This document shows, piece after piece, positions 12,203 to 23,480 of a stretch of 64,000 bases of DNA (its first letter is position 1; every line of letters starts with the position of its first letter). The position numbers and the translations under genes were made by a program. The notes beneath the pieces are model-generated. The model searched no databases. It was not told where the DNA came from and saw only the letters and a program-made list of their open reading frames with translations. Source of the DNA: Phyto melanocephala (taxonomy: Eukaryota > Arthropoda > Insecta > Diptera > Rhinophoridae); the NCBI GenBank assembly GCA_941918925.1, contig OW799233.1, positions 139,998,223-140,062,222 of the forward strand, in the 5' to 3' direction.

Positions 12203-13374
12203 TAAAGTTTTAACTCACAGTTTCAAATAAATTTACAGCATATACAAATTATTTTTCCTAGAACTAAGTGTATATTATGCAGTACTTTGTTATAATATTT
12301 ATTTGACACACTCTATAACAGCTGCTTTTGTTTGTATAAAAACTAAGAATTTTTTTTAATGCGCTTTAAAATAAAAATTATTTTTTTTTTCTGTAAATAA
12401 ATATGTATCTGAAAATTATGGAGCCACCTTTTTTGATGTTGTAGCTATTGCGTCTACTGCAATTTGTTTTGTTTATTTTAAACTTTTCTTGTTTTAACAT
12501 GATCAGCTATTTTTAATCATTTGAACTTTGTAGAATTAAATCAAGAACACCGAAAACAATATGTATGCATATGTATGTCATGAAATCTTCCTAAAACTTA
12601 ATTTAAAAGGGTTTTGACGAAGTTAATTTGTATGACAAATTCACACAAAGAAAACAGTATTGGTAGTGAGTACGGTAATTGTTTCCAATCGAATAGTTTT
12701 GTTGTGATGGTGAAGTTTTACCGTTATATCTATAGAATTTTGATCCGGGATATGTATAAACATATAGTCAGTACTAAGAAATTATGATTCTTGCAATAGA
12801 AATTTTATAATCACAAATTAAAAGATTGTAGGAACTGAACCATTCGTTTGGCAAAGAATATGATTTTCTGTTTTCTGTGTGCAGGTTACTATGATTGATT
12901 TTAGTGTTAACAACAAGTTTTGTATCAAGGCATATCCATAAGGTATATGCAACGTCGAATTGATACAACAAAGCAACTTTTCATGTGATGTTTTTTGTCA
13001 AGGTCAATTCGTATATCAGGGATGGAAAAGGTGTTTTTACATATTAAATATAATAAAATTTGATTAAAAAAAGGATATAATTGTTTGAAACACATTATTA
13101 ATGACGCAAAAGCTACAAATATACATAAATTTAGCACATTTTTTTATCAAAAATGTACATGTAAGTTAATTGTTTAATACAGAATTTAAAATCACATTTC
13201 CCTTCCCTGCATTAATAAGGCAAATTCAACCAATTTTGACAAAATGTTTCACAATCAGCTGGGCTGATAATTTCACCTGTATGAATTCGCCTTGTTTTGT
13301 ATTAAAACCTTATAAGTGAAAACAATATTAGGTAATATCGTTTGAAACAAAGTAAAACCTCATCACTAAATTTA
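12203..13374. other. AT-rich intronic sequence, nothing recognised
   Basis: No gene or repeat family recognised. The open frames at 12774-13137 show no motif. Confidence 0.4.
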
Positions 13375-14264
13375 GTAGTCGTGCAATAACAATTGTTTGT
13401 ATCACCATTCATCTCATATAAAATACGTACATACATGTAAAATACATAAAAAAAAAAAATTACAAAAAAAATATATTAAAAATAAAAAAAAATAAAAAAA
13501 AAAAAATTAAAAAAAAAATTAAAAAAATATTTAAAAAACTTTTTTAAAAAAATTTAAAAAAAATATAAAAAAATAAAAAATAAAATAAAAAAAATATATT
13601 AAATGTTGTAGATTTTTGTTTGGCGTTAGGTCATAAAAATTCAAGTTTGTTGTTTTATTTTTAAAGAAAATATTTTAAATTTCTTTTTTTTTAAATAAAT
13701 AATAAATAATAAAAAAATAAAGAAATTTAAAATATTTTCTTTAAAAATGAAGCAACAAAATTGAATTTTTATGACCTAAAGCCAAACAAAAATCTACAAC
13801 AAAATATATAAACAACAAAAAAGGTCAACAATACTTATTTAACAAATATATTAAATAAAATAAAATAAATTTTTTTTGGCTCAGCTGGAATTGGATGCCA
13901 CGTTCACTTTAACCAGTATGTATGTAGGTTGTTGTTGTAATTGTGTAAAAAAACGAGGTGGTCGTGGTTTTTTTCTCATATCTCAGAAAGTTATGGGGCG
14001 ATTGTGCTGAGTTTCAATAGCGATTCATTCCTGGATATTTCCAAGAGATTGATACCATATACAGATCTGAGGAACATATATTTGCTTCTAAAAGTTGATT
14101 TCAACCAACACACGGACAGACGGCCAGGGCTTAATCGACTCCTCTATTCATAAGCTTTCAGAAAATATATACTTTTTGGGGTCGGAAATGAAAATTGTAG
14201 AAATTACAAACGGAATGACAAAGCTATATATACCCTTGTGCACCACTGGTCAAGGGTATAAAAA
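13375..14264 (-). mobile_element. DINE-like element of the second family, with rearranged middle
   Basis: In reverse complement it starts TTTTATACCCTTGACC, contains TGTCATTCCGTTTGTAAT and CCGTCTGTCCGTGTGTTGG, and runs to CACGACTACT, where it is truncated. The outer parts match 25363-26040 closely. The middle, 13427-13927, is in the opposite orientation to the middle of that copy and also contains an extra fold-back segment at 13604-13801. No protein is encoded. Confidence 0.65.
13604..13801. repeat. fold-back (inverted repeat) inside the DINE-like copy
   Basis: The left arm begins TTGTAGATTTTTGTTTGGCG and the right arm ends with its near reverse complement, GCCAAACAAAAATCTACAA. Arms are about 85 bp, imperfect, and meet at an A/T-only centre. 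The related copy at 25363-26040 has only A/T sequence here, so this is probably a separate insertion or a local inverted duplication. Confidence 0.65.
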
Positions 14265-14338
14265 CTCAAACGTCATAATATATGAAAAACTGTTCTGAAC
14301 TAAGATCTCATTATAATATTGCTAAAAGTAAATAAATA

Positions 14339-14783
14339 ACAAACAAGTAATGATGCTATCTTTGGCCTTGACCATCATGTACAGAGATAAAGTGACCACA
14401 TTGTAGCTTAACTTTGATTTCAGATTCAACGTAATACGCCATTTCGCTTTGACAAATTTAGACGCCATATTTTATTTTCAATTTATACAAAGCTAGTTGT
14501 TTTCACTAATTAATCCCTTTCATTTGATATCCATATTGATTAAGTTGAAAAAAAAAATTATTCGCTATTACGTTAAGGATGGCAATTTGATAACAGTATT
14601 GTCGAGGTTGTAGCCGTAATTATTTTATTCGACCCATATAACCCTCGTTTTATTGCGGACGCCATCTTGGATTTTACCTTCTTTATTGTTTACTCTAAAT
14701 AACTTTCCAAGCTTTTTTATTTGATTCCAATATCGATCGGATTGAAGAGAGTACACTTATAATTACTAGATTTATATAAACAT
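14339..14783 (-). mobile_element. DINE-like element of the second family, left half
   Basis: Begins ACAAGTAATGATGCTATC and contains AAGTGACCACATTGTAGC and GGACGCCATCTTGGATTTTA. It is interrupted by the complete DINE-1-like element at 14784-17290 and resumes at 17291. The intact outline shows the order of insertion: this element first, DINE-1-like second. Confidence 0.55.
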
Positions 14784-14925
14784 TTTTATACCCGCCACCA
14801 AAAAAATGGTGGGGGTATATTCATTTTGTCATTCCGTTTGTAACACATCGAAATATCCATTTTAGACCCCATAAAGTATATATATTCTGAATCAGGGTTT
14901 GATTTGATGACGATCTAGCTATGTC

Positions 14926-14993
14926 CGTCCGTCTGTCCGTCTGTCCGTCTGTCCGTCTGTCCGTCTGTCCGTCTGTCCGTCTGTCCGTCTGTT
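14926..14993 (+). repeat. TCCGTCTG minisatellite
   Basis: About eight perfect 8-bp units of TCCGTCTG inside the DINE-1-like copy. The copies at 53337-53396 and 59908-59970 have about seven. Drosophila DINE-1 has a similar GTCCGTCTGTCCG stretch at the same place. Confidence 0.85.
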
Positions 14994-15449
14994 GAAAGCA
15001 CGATAGAGGTCGCACCGAAAAAGCTAGGAGGCTCAAATTTTGCCAGAATCTTTCTTATAGACAAGGTTTGTTTGGTATTGAAAATGGGCTATATCGGAAT
15101 ATTAGGAAGTGAGTTATAGCTCGGAACGCAAGAGTAGGTCGAAAAAACCGTGTCCTACGAACATCGAATAAAATGGTATTGTGTCCAAACGAATTAACGT
15201 AGAGTCATGAAACTTCGAATATATATTTCTCGAGTCAAAACAATATTTCTCACCAAAAATTACCTAAATCTGATCATTAGGAAAGGAGTTATCGATCAAA
15301 ATGTACGAAAATTTATACCGCACAGTGTATTTTTCGGTATATTTAAAAACAAAAACGTCATAAAAGCAACAAAATTGGATGTACGACTCTGAAATTTTGC
15401 ACACTTTGCTTTTTGGTGAGAGGCTTTTTTCTAACGGACAATCAATGTG

Positions 15450-16490
15450 CCACGCCCACTTTTACGCCCACCTCCCATATAACGTTTTACCTAAAATTCA
15501 TATAATTTCTCTATTAATAAAGATTTGGAATAATACAGGGCTATATTGAAACATCTAAAATGTACTCATTCGCAAAAAAAACTTTGACACGCCTACTATA
15601 ACGCCCACTTTTCACGTTATATACCGTTAATGAAATTTAAAAGCTCATAAAACCGCCGAAATTAGAGGTATGATGATCAAATTTGCTACGTATATCCCCC
15701 TAGGCAATGTCATTATTGTGCCAAAAAATTAAGATGCCACGCCCACTTTTACGCCCACCTCCCATATAACGTTTTACCTAAAATTCTTATAATTTCTCTA
15801 TTAAAAAAGATTTTGGAATAATAAAAGGCTATATTGAAACATCTAAAATGTACTCATTCGCAAAAATAACTTTGACACGCCTACTATAACGCCCACTTTT
15901 CACGTTATCTACCGTTAATGAAATTTCAAAGCTCATAAAACCGCCAAAATGTGATGTATGACGATCAAATTTGCTACGTATATCCCCCTAAGCAGTGTCA
16001 TTATTGTAAAAAAAAATTAAGGTGCCACGCCCACTTTTACGCCCACCTCCCATATAACGCTTTACCTAAAATTCATATAATTTCTCTATTAATAAAGATT
16101 TTGGAATAATACAGGGCTATATTGAAACATCTAAAATGTACTCATGCGTAAAAATAACTTTGACATGCCTACTATAACGCCCACTTTTCACGTTATCTAC
16201 CGTTAATGAAATGTTAAAGCTCATAAAACCGACAAAATTAGAGGTATGATGAGGAAATTTACTACATATATCCTTCTAGTCAATGTAGTTGTTGTGCCAA
16301 AAAGTTTAGGTGACACGCCCACTATAACGCCTACATCCCATATAACGGGTTTTCTTAAATTCATGTAATTTCTCTATTGACAAAGTTTTTGGGAAAATAA
16401 AGAACTATATTGAAATATCTAAGTTGTATTAATTAGCAGAAACTTTATTGACACGCCTACTTTAACGCCAACTTTCATTGAAAGACTACA
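15450..16490 (+). repeat. tandem array of about 286-bp units in DINE-1-like copy A
   Basis: Units start near 15450, 15733, 16022 and 16310, each with GCCACGCCCAC or GACACGCCCAC. Each contains ATTTCTCTATT, TTTGACACGCCTACTATAAC and AGCTCATAAAACCG segments. The last unit is the most diverged. Copies B and C have three units. Confidence 0.8.
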
Positions 16491-16527
16491 TTTACAAAAG
16501 CATTTCAGTAGCATATCGCAGTAATAA

Positions 16528-17144
16528 AGGGTGGTTAAATTTTATGTTGAATTTAAATAAAACACAAATTATTTAGGACATTATTGTTATTTCTATTTGT
16601 AATGATAATATTTGAACGGTTAAATTATGTATTTAACAAAATATCGGCCAAATGAACCCCCCCCCCCCCCCCATCCTTGGCGCCACTCCACTATCTGATG
16701 GTCCAAATTTTCAATGACAATGTTGATGCTCAATTGTTGGGCACGATGATGAGTCGAGGTTGACTGCTGTTTTGCCACACTATCGCAAAAAACAGCAATG
16801 GTTCCCATTCAACGAACTAAGAAGGCATTCCCAGATTTTCTAACATTTTATACAGACCTGTTTTGCAGAAATTTAAAAATTTTTTTAAATTTTCCCGATT
16901 GTGGATGAATTTGAATGATTATGTTGATCAAAAGAATTACGAAGTGCACAAAATGCATTTTGATTTGAATGCCCATTTTCATAAAAAACCTAAATAACTT
17001 TAAAGCGTTGCTCATTTGCGTATCTTTCCACGGATCAAATTGAGTAAGTTTGAGATTGAGAAATGTAAAATGAAATGCAGAAAACTAATTTAAAGACTAG
17101 CTGTAGTTCACCTTCAACATGGGCCCTTAAAATTTAACCACCCT
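16528..17144 (-). mobile_element. deleted mariner-like element nested in DINE-1-like copy A
   Basis: Inverted ends AGGGTGGTTAAATTTTA at left and TAAAATTTAACCACCCT at right. On the minus strand, pieces of the N-terminal helix-turn-helix part of a mariner transposase are readable across several frames: YANEQRFKVIQVFYKNG-like sequence near the right end, then VAKQQSTSTHHRAQQLSI. The catalytic C-terminal half is missing, replaced by a run of 16 C at the deletion point. It cannot make transposase. Confidence 0.65.
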
Positions 17145-17290
17145 CTACAAAGAAAGTGATACATATTTTATTATAAAAAGATTATTCCATAATGAGTAAC
17201 AAAATAATAAATATTGTGCTTTAAATGTACACAAAATTGGTGGTGGGTATAAAAGATTCGGCACAGCCGAATATAGTGCTCTTACTTGTT

Positions 17291-17770
17291 TTATATTAAA
17301 AAATATTTATTTTTCAAAGTTATTATTGTTATTATAACTTAGCCGACTAGTAACGGATTTGTCTAAAATTTTTTACGGATATCGCAAAATGCATACAATA
17401 TCTATAAATAGTATCAAACATGTCTATAATTTATCATAGGGGTGAAAAATATTGATTTTTGAGGTAAAAATATGGGAAACAACAGAGGCAGTCATGTTTA
17501 TTTGTTCACATCACAAAAATTTGTGGGGTAATTGTATAGGATTGCAATAACTATTTATTCCCGGACATTCCAAAAATACTGATACAACACACAGGTCTTG
17601 CTAACAAGTGAGGGCTTCTAAAAGGTGATTTCAACCAATACGCGGGCAAATCGGCTTTGCTCAATTGTCGCCCCTAGTCATAAACTTTCAGAAAATATAT
17701 ACCTCTTTGGGTCGAAATATATGTATATTGTTGAAATTAAAAAACGGAAGGACAAAGAATATAAAAAAAT
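17291..17770 (-). mobile_element. DINE-like element of the second family, right half
   Basis: Continues the copy started at 14339. It shares GTAAAAATATGGGAAA, a CAGGTCTTGC segment, GGTGATTTCAACCAATACGC and AAACTTTCAGAAAATATATA with the copies at 9803 and 25363. Confidence 0.55.
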
Positions 17771-18345
17771 ATTTTTTTTCAAATTTAATATTTATTAAAA
17801 ATTAAGGTTTTTCAGAATAAATTATATTTTGAATATATTTTACAAACAGTAACTTCTTTATGGGATTTCAGCAATTGTACGATATTTTTGTCATTACTGT
17901 ATTTGTAACAACGAAAAACATTAACATTCTTTGTTATGTTTACATACACTTTACACACGTATACATATGTATACATAAGTATGTGCTGCTATATGTAGTG
18001 GTGTATGTGAATGTATCTGCATAACGATAAACACAAAAATGTGTTATTGATAATGTAGATTTTCTAGTAAAAATACAAAATATGGCATTTTTATGGTAAT
18101 TTCAATACTTTTTTTTTTTGCCCAAAATATTTGTATTACAAAAGGTAATTACATATTAATAAAGCATTAAAAGAGGACCTTAAAGCAATAAATCATAAAT
18201 ATGTATATGTACGAAATTTGTTTATTTGTATTTTCTTTTGTAGTTTTTTATGTCAATTTTTATTTTTTTTTATATATGTAGATATTTATGTACGTATGTA
18301 TGTGTTTGTGTAGCTTATTTATTAAATTTTTATTTTAAACTTTAC
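17771..18345. other. Rox8 intron, AT-rich
   Basis: The start of the downstream intron of Rox8 on the minus strand. It contains only A/T-rich sequence with ATGTATGTA-type simple repeats. No RRM3 exon was found from here down to base 1. Confidence 0.5.
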
Positions 18346-18442
18346 CTTTACTCGCCGGCGGTTTTCTGGTAGCCCAATTTGTTCTAATTGAACGTGAGCC
18401 CAGCCATTGTCCGTTCATGGCCGTTATGGCACTTTCAGCTTC
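18346..18442 (-). CDS. Rox8: Rox8 (TIA-1 family), third recognised exon: end of RRM2
   Basis: Rox8 is the fly member of the TIA-1/TIAR family, RNA-binding proteins that bind U-rich RNA and act in splicing, mRNA stability and stress-granule translation control. This 97-base exon follows the acceptor TTGTAG and encodes [20 protein letters not shown], then [12 protein letters not shown]. That is the last helix and strand of RRM2 plus the conserved segment after it, nearly the same as TIA-1 proteins from flies to humans. It starts in phase 0, ends one base into a codon, and is followed by the donor GTAAAG. It joins the exon at 19212-19287 in frame across a 769-bp intron that contains a mariner relic. 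The next coding exon (linker and RRM3) is outside the window. Confidence 0.88.
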
Positions 18443-18570
18443 CTACAATTTTTATTTTTTTTTTTATTTTTTTTTTAAGGATAAAAAGGAAATAGAAAAA
18501 AAAATCACTTTGAAAATAAAATTCGTTACTTAAAAATATTGCAGCTTTCTTCAAGCCTATACTTCTTTAT

Positions 18571-19130
18571 ATAAAGGGTCCGCTATCTAACGGTTTTTAT
18601 AAAACTAGTTCTTATTTTGTGAATAGTAACACTTAGCTCATGTCTAATTTGACAGATAATTAGTTTTATCCTTCCGCTGAACGAATATGGTTGTGTGTAC
18701 ACTTAAACAACGCTTAGAAATATTGCAACATTACTTTCACCGATTTTGCCAAAAAAAAAAATCATCTTTTCAGATGAAGCTCATTTTGATCTTGGATGGT
18801 ATGTAAACAATCAAAATTGTCGCATTTGGGCACAGAAAACCCGAACGCATACATTGAAAAGCCGATACACCCAAAACGAGTCACTGTTTGTTGCGGATTT
18901 TGGTCCAGAGGCATAATTGGGCCATTTTCCTTCGAAAATGAGCAAGAAGTGGCCATAGTCAATGGCGATCGTTATTGGGCCATGTTGAACGAATTTTTGT
19001 TCATAAAAATTAAAGAGGAAGATATTGGCAATATTTGGTTTAAACAGGACGACGCTACGTGCCACACAGCTGAAGCTAAACTTTTATTATAGCATTTTCA
19101 AAAAAAAAAGTTATTTGGCTGACCCTTTAT
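18571..19130 (+). pseudogene. mariner-like element relic inside a Rox8 intron
   Basis: Inverted ends ATAAAGGGTC (18571-18580) and GACCCTTTAT (19121-19130) bound a 560-bp deleted mariner-like element. The coding part begins near 18753 with KIIFSDEAHFDLG, which includes the second catalytic-region Asp. It changes frame at about 18825 and continues as TENPNAYIEKPIHPKRVTVC, CGFWSRGIIGPFSFENEQE and IWFKQDDATCHTAEA; the usual form is WFQQDGATCHTA. The first third and the C-terminus are missing, so it is inactive. It runs antisense to Rox8 and makes up nearly three quarters of the 769-bp intron. Confidence 0.8.
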
Positions 19131-19211
19131 ATATTTTATTTCTACTTGATTAATATTTAATTAAGCCCACCAAAACGGCTTTGTGTATAATGTCTTCTTT
19201 TTCTAACTTAC

Positions 19212-19287
19212 CGATTTTTTGACAAAGGATACAAAACCATAACCCTTTGATTTTAAAGTTTGTGGATCACGTACAACACGACAATCG
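19212..19287 (-). CDS. Rox8: Rox8 (TIA-1 family), second recognised exon: core of RRM2
   Basis: A 76-base exon that starts after the acceptor AATTTCAG and ends at a consensus donor GTAAGT. Its first base completes the Ser codon split with the exon at 36200-36287, giving EISDCRVVRDPQTLKSKG and then YGFVSFVKKS. It carries the whole RNP1 motif, KSKGYGFVSF, whose aromatic residues stack on RNA bases in RRM proteins. It ends in phase 0 and continues as EAESAITAM in the exon at 18346. As I remember it, Drosophila Rox8 has NCRIVRDPHTMKSKGYAFVS here, so this copy differs conservatively. No stop or frameshift is present; the exon looks functional. Confidence 0.9.
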
Positions 19288-19290
19288 CTG

Positions 19291-19779
19291 AAATTGAAAA
19301 AAAAAACAAAATTAATGTTAATGAATTATATTTGCAAATTTTCTTTTAATATGTTTTACTCAAAACAACTCGTAGGTTCTTGAATATAAATTAAAATGTT
19401 AAATAAAAAAAACCCTATTTGTTTGAAGATTTCTTTTTTTGCATAAACATTTGTGCACACAAAGAAAAAATTATTTATATTTCAATATTGAAAATGTTCT
19501 TATTTAAAATTTTATTGTCTGTGTTTACATTGAACAAATTTTCTTTTAGAAAGTTTTCATCTCCTTCTAATTGTGTACGAGAGAAAGAGAAAGGAATTAA
19601 AATTAGCTCTTTCTTTAAATTCGTTTTATTATTCGTAATTTAAGATCTGATGATAGGTGCGTATGTGAAATGTGAGACTCATAAAATCGAGTTAAATAAA
19701 GAAAAAAAAGCACTTTCTAAAAGAAAACTTACTCAATGTAAACACAGTTATATATAGCAAAAATCTGTTCTGTTTTTAA
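19291..19779. other. Rox8 intron, AT-rich, nothing recognised
   Basis: The 3' end of the 16.9-kb intron. The open frame at 19419-19643 has no motif. Confidence 0.4.
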
Positions 19780-20345
19780 TTAGGTTAGGTAAGGACAGGT
19801 AAGGACAAGAGGGACACTAGAAGCCCAAACCCATAACAGGTATACACGTTTGCCCATTGGCATATTGTGCGCTCTATAGGAACGAAAAATTCCCCTAACA
19901 CAACCAAAATCCTAATTTCGTCAACGTAAAAATATCGACTATGTCAAAACACTAGTCCCCTCAATGTAATCCCTTATGGATCTCCAATTCAAACTACTCA
20001 GACGTTCCAAGTTCAGCATAGTGTCCACCAAAAAGTGTTTGCGCCAAATACGCCCTCACGCAGGGTATTGACAATGGTAATGTTCCAAAGTCTCCTCCTC
20101 CTCCTCGCATGCCCTACATGTCGATTCGTTCGACAGTCCCATGCGAGCTAGATGAGTTATCATTTCCGTGTGACCCGTTATCACACTAGTTAGTCTCCTT
20201 AGTCTCGGTCTACTCAGTTTCAGAATTTCCTTTGACTTTCCAAAATTTGGGTCACGCCATATTATTTTCATCACTTTATCGACATTTGCATTTTGCCATT
20301 TCCTGACATGTTCCTCAACTTTGAGTTCATCGCCCAAACTTAAAG
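19780..20345 (-). mobile_element. LINE 3' end, copy 2 (minus strand)
   Basis: Read on the minus strand from 20345, it codes for the C-terminal part of a non-LTR retrotransposon: EEHVRKWQNANVDKVMKIIW, RPRLRRLTSVITGHTEM and CRACEEEEETLEHYHC, a zinc-knuckle-like CCHC. It then loses frame, runs through the 3' UTR (GAGCGCACAATATGCC) and ends near 19780 in CCTAACCTAA. Same family as 9581-9795 and 34021-35116, and truncated at the 5' end. Confidence 0.85.
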
Positions 20346-22671
20346 TTCATTCTGGAACTGCTGAAAGGGTTAAGCATTTTCGATGGTTATGGCATTTAAA
20401 AATTATCCCATTCGTTTCAGTTATCGCTCATTACAAAATCTGTTATAAATTCTTTAGCAATCTAAATAAATTGAACAAGTTACTTATTTACCAAGTATCG
20501 ATTTTTCTAATATTTCATTTGAGCTCTTGAATTATCTATTTTAATTTGAGTGTAATGAGCTCAAGTCAAGTAAATACAAGCAAAACATTAAAATAGTTTT
20601 TTAATAATTCCCTGAGGTTAACTTCCATGGTTCTAACAGAGATAGCCTTTCAACTTCAGAAGGTTTAAACTTTTACCATTAACAATCTTAAACTCTGAAA
20701 AAGTTTTCTTAAAATTATTCTCCAATGTATTTATTAATTTTTCCCTATCGTGAAGTTTCTTCTTATCTTTTTCTGGGTCATAACTTACACAGTATATAAA
20801 TAGAATTAAAGTTTATGATTGCTATACACCAAGTAACTTTTCTTCTTTTATTATTAGAGTCTATTATTGTATATTCGCTACTACCATAATATTTTTGTAA
20901 ATTAAGCTCTAGATTATAAGTCTTAAGCAAAACATCTTTATATTTTTACTTTTACTTTACTTCATGAGTTTGTAAAACAAATAAAAATACGAGTATTTTA
21001 AAAGTAAAAAAATTAAACAATTTATGTAAATTTTTTTTTGTTTCAAATAAGTTTTTTTAGGCTTTGGTAAAAAATGTTGTTTAAGTTTTTTTTTTATCAA
21101 CAGTAGAATAAACAGTAAAATATTTAAACTTTGTAAAGAAAAAAAAAACCCATATTAACAATAAAACAAACAAAAAAATATGGTAAGGTGCTAAACTAGC
21201 AATAGGAAGAACAACATTTTTCATCCCCCAAAAAGAAAATATGGCAAAAGATGCAATAAAAAATATGAAATAAAGACTTTTTGCCACCTGTTCTAATTTA
21301 AAATTCATGTACTACTTCACTTTTGGCCTCCTTCATGTTGTTGCTACTGCTGCTGTCAAAAGAAATTTTCAAAATGTTCCCATAAAAGAAAAACAAAATT
21401 TCAGAACAGAAAAGTTTATTAACATAACACTATAGTAAAACCATGAATTAAGCAGTGGCAAGCAAATGTGGTTGAAACTTTTTATTTTCGTTCCATTTTT
21501 TTCATCCCTAGTTAACAAAAATATATATTTTGTTTTTTCATTATAATAAATAAAACATGGATGTGTAACCAAAGCTAAATAAATAAATAAATAAAACATA
21601 CAAAGTAAATAAATTTCAAAATTAGAAATCTGACCTTGTTTTACAACATTTTATATTTGTTTTTTTTATGATTTCAAATTATTTTTACAGTTGAATTTTC
21701 AACTTCTTTTATTTCGTTTATGTGCGTTTTTTCCCAAATTATTCTTTCAATTTACACCCTCTGTTTTTATGCAACTGACATACTTGTACATCATCGTCAA
21801 CATCTTTAGCAATGTGTTGTAAAATTGTGGGTGGTGTAAGTGGGTGTTTGCTAGTTGATTGTTTGTAAAGAAATGAATACATTAACCGCAAATACTGATG
21901 TCTTTTATTCAAGAAAAAAATGTTTCTTTACTTTTTTTATTGCCGTTGAAAACCCTCCCCGCATTTTCTTTATTTTATTTCGTTAGTACTGCCAGACAAT
22001 ACATCTTGTGGTATGGTCTTAATAAACAGTGCAGAACCCATGTGGTAGAGGATTTTTTTCTTACATTTTTGGTATTGTTTTGTTTTAGAATACTCACACG
22101 CACAAATTTAAATTATTTTCAACAAATCTAATTTGTAGCCAAAAAGGTTTTCAAAATAAGAGGTTAATATTTACTTAGAAAAATAAGGCCTTTAATTTGA
22201 CTAAGTTTTTTTCTGCTTACTTCCGCTACGCAAAAATTTAATTTTGTTTTAATGGTATTAGTTGTTTGTATAAAAAAAAAACTTCAAAGAAAATATTTTG
22301 AAATTAAATTTTTGTGGCTGCCGAAAAAAAAATGAAATGTTAATGCTTGAAGCAATGTTTGTTTATTAAAAAAAGTTTTTGTACCTTTCACCACCATTAG
22401 TGATGCTATAGGGTATATTTATATATGTCATTATGTATATTAAACCAAGAAATATTAATCTAAGATATAAAAAGTAAACTTGAGTATATTTACCTGGTAC
22501 TATTTCCTTAATCAATATCTGATCTATATAGAAACTAAAAGCACAATTAAATGGAAAAAATCCAAATACTTTATAGTTTTCTGTCACGATTAATCGGCTT
22601 AGCAGATTAAGATTAAGCAGAGTAAAAAATCTTTGATAAAGCTAAATAACTTCAACATTTAAGTATAATGA
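20346..22671. other. AT-rich intronic sequence, nothing recognised
   Basis: About 2.3 kb of A/T-rich sequence. The hydrophobic open frames at 21081-21308 and 21369-21599 follow T-rich runs and are not convincing genes. Confidence 0.4.
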
Positions 22672-23130
22672 TGCCCTTCATCGGTGGTGTTAAAAGCATT
22701 GTCATTTAGTTTGTAAATTTTACAATATTAATTTCCAACCTCATATATATTTTCTGAAAGCTTATGACCAGGGGATCTGATTTAGCAATGTCTATCTGTT
22801 CGTGCGTTTTGTTTGAAAATAACTTTTACAATTCCTACATGTTAAAAATATCTGTATTTAGTATCATTTTTTTTATGTATCCAGAAAATAATGGCTATTG
22901 AAGTTCAACACATTCGACCATAACTTTCTGAGATAAAAACAAATAAACAATCCTACATCTGTTATTTTCCTTATATTTACAATAAAAATAACAAAATTTC
23001 AGCCCTAGGATAGTAGACACGGTTCCATTTATTTGTATATACAATTTGCCCCTTTGACTATACGTGAAAAAATTTGGACAAAGCGGTCAATAATAGGCAA
23101 AGTTATGGCCAAAACTATTTAAACAAAAAA
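22672..23130 (+). mobile_element. DINE-like element of the second family, left block
   Basis: Contains TTTCTGAAAGCTTATGACCA, GTCTATCTGTTCGTGCG, CATAACTTTCTGAGATAAAA and TTTCAGCCCTAGG, in the same order as the reverse complement of 17291-17770. The probable far end is at 23940-24215. Confidence 0.55.
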
Positions 23131-23214
23131 AAAAAAAAAAAATAAACAATTTTTGAAAATATATTGTTTTGTTTATGCCACTAATAAACGTTGGTTTATT
23201 TCTTTTAAATTTCT

Positions 23215-23480
23215 TTATTATTTCATTTAACTTGATGTTCACCAAACTTAAGTGCAACTAACTACTATTTGCTGTAGCTGCCTTATATTTATCTTGTGAT
23301 ACCAGATAAAGAACTTTCCAAAAAATTATTTTAAAATTTTTCTAAAAATATGCTACAACAATGTAAATTGTTCATAACTTTAAGGTTGCTAATTGTAAAA
23401 TAAAATCTGATTTATTATAGAGTCACATAAATGTAAATAGGAATATAAATTAAATTAATGTAAATTAAACTAGTAAGATT
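23215..23480 (+). repeat. dispersed repeat family C, uninterrupted copy
   Basis: Shares CCTTATATTTAT, TTGTGATACC, TATGCTACAA and AAGGTTGC segments with two blocks at 27115-27455 and continues into ATGTAAATTAAACTAGTAAG. The copy at 27 kb is broken here by a MITE. Family not recognised. Confidence 0.5.

Larger units (their letters stand above)
14784..17290 (+). mobile_element. DINE-1/INE-1-like element, long copy A
   Basis: A non-coding Helentron-related element, recognised by its similarity in layout to Drosophila DINE-1 (INE-1), which I know from memory. In order it has TTATACCCGCCACC at the left end, CATAAAGTATATATATTCTG, GATCTAGCTATGTCCGTCCG, a TCCGTCTG minisatellite, AAAAGCTAG, four tandem units starting GCCACGCCCAC (the last reads GACACGCCCAC), a nested mariner fragment (16528-17144), and a terminal hairpin TTCGGCACAGCCGAA followed by TATAGTGCTCTTACTTGTT. 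It encodes no protein and would depend on an autonomous relative for movement. It differs from copies B and C at many sites, so it is older than that pair. Confidence 0.7.

Noticed and set aside
14926..14993. TCCGTCTG array as a CRISPR-like or regulatory array
   Set aside because: It is a simple 8-bp minisatellite that recurs at the same place in every long DINE-1-like copy; there are no spacers.
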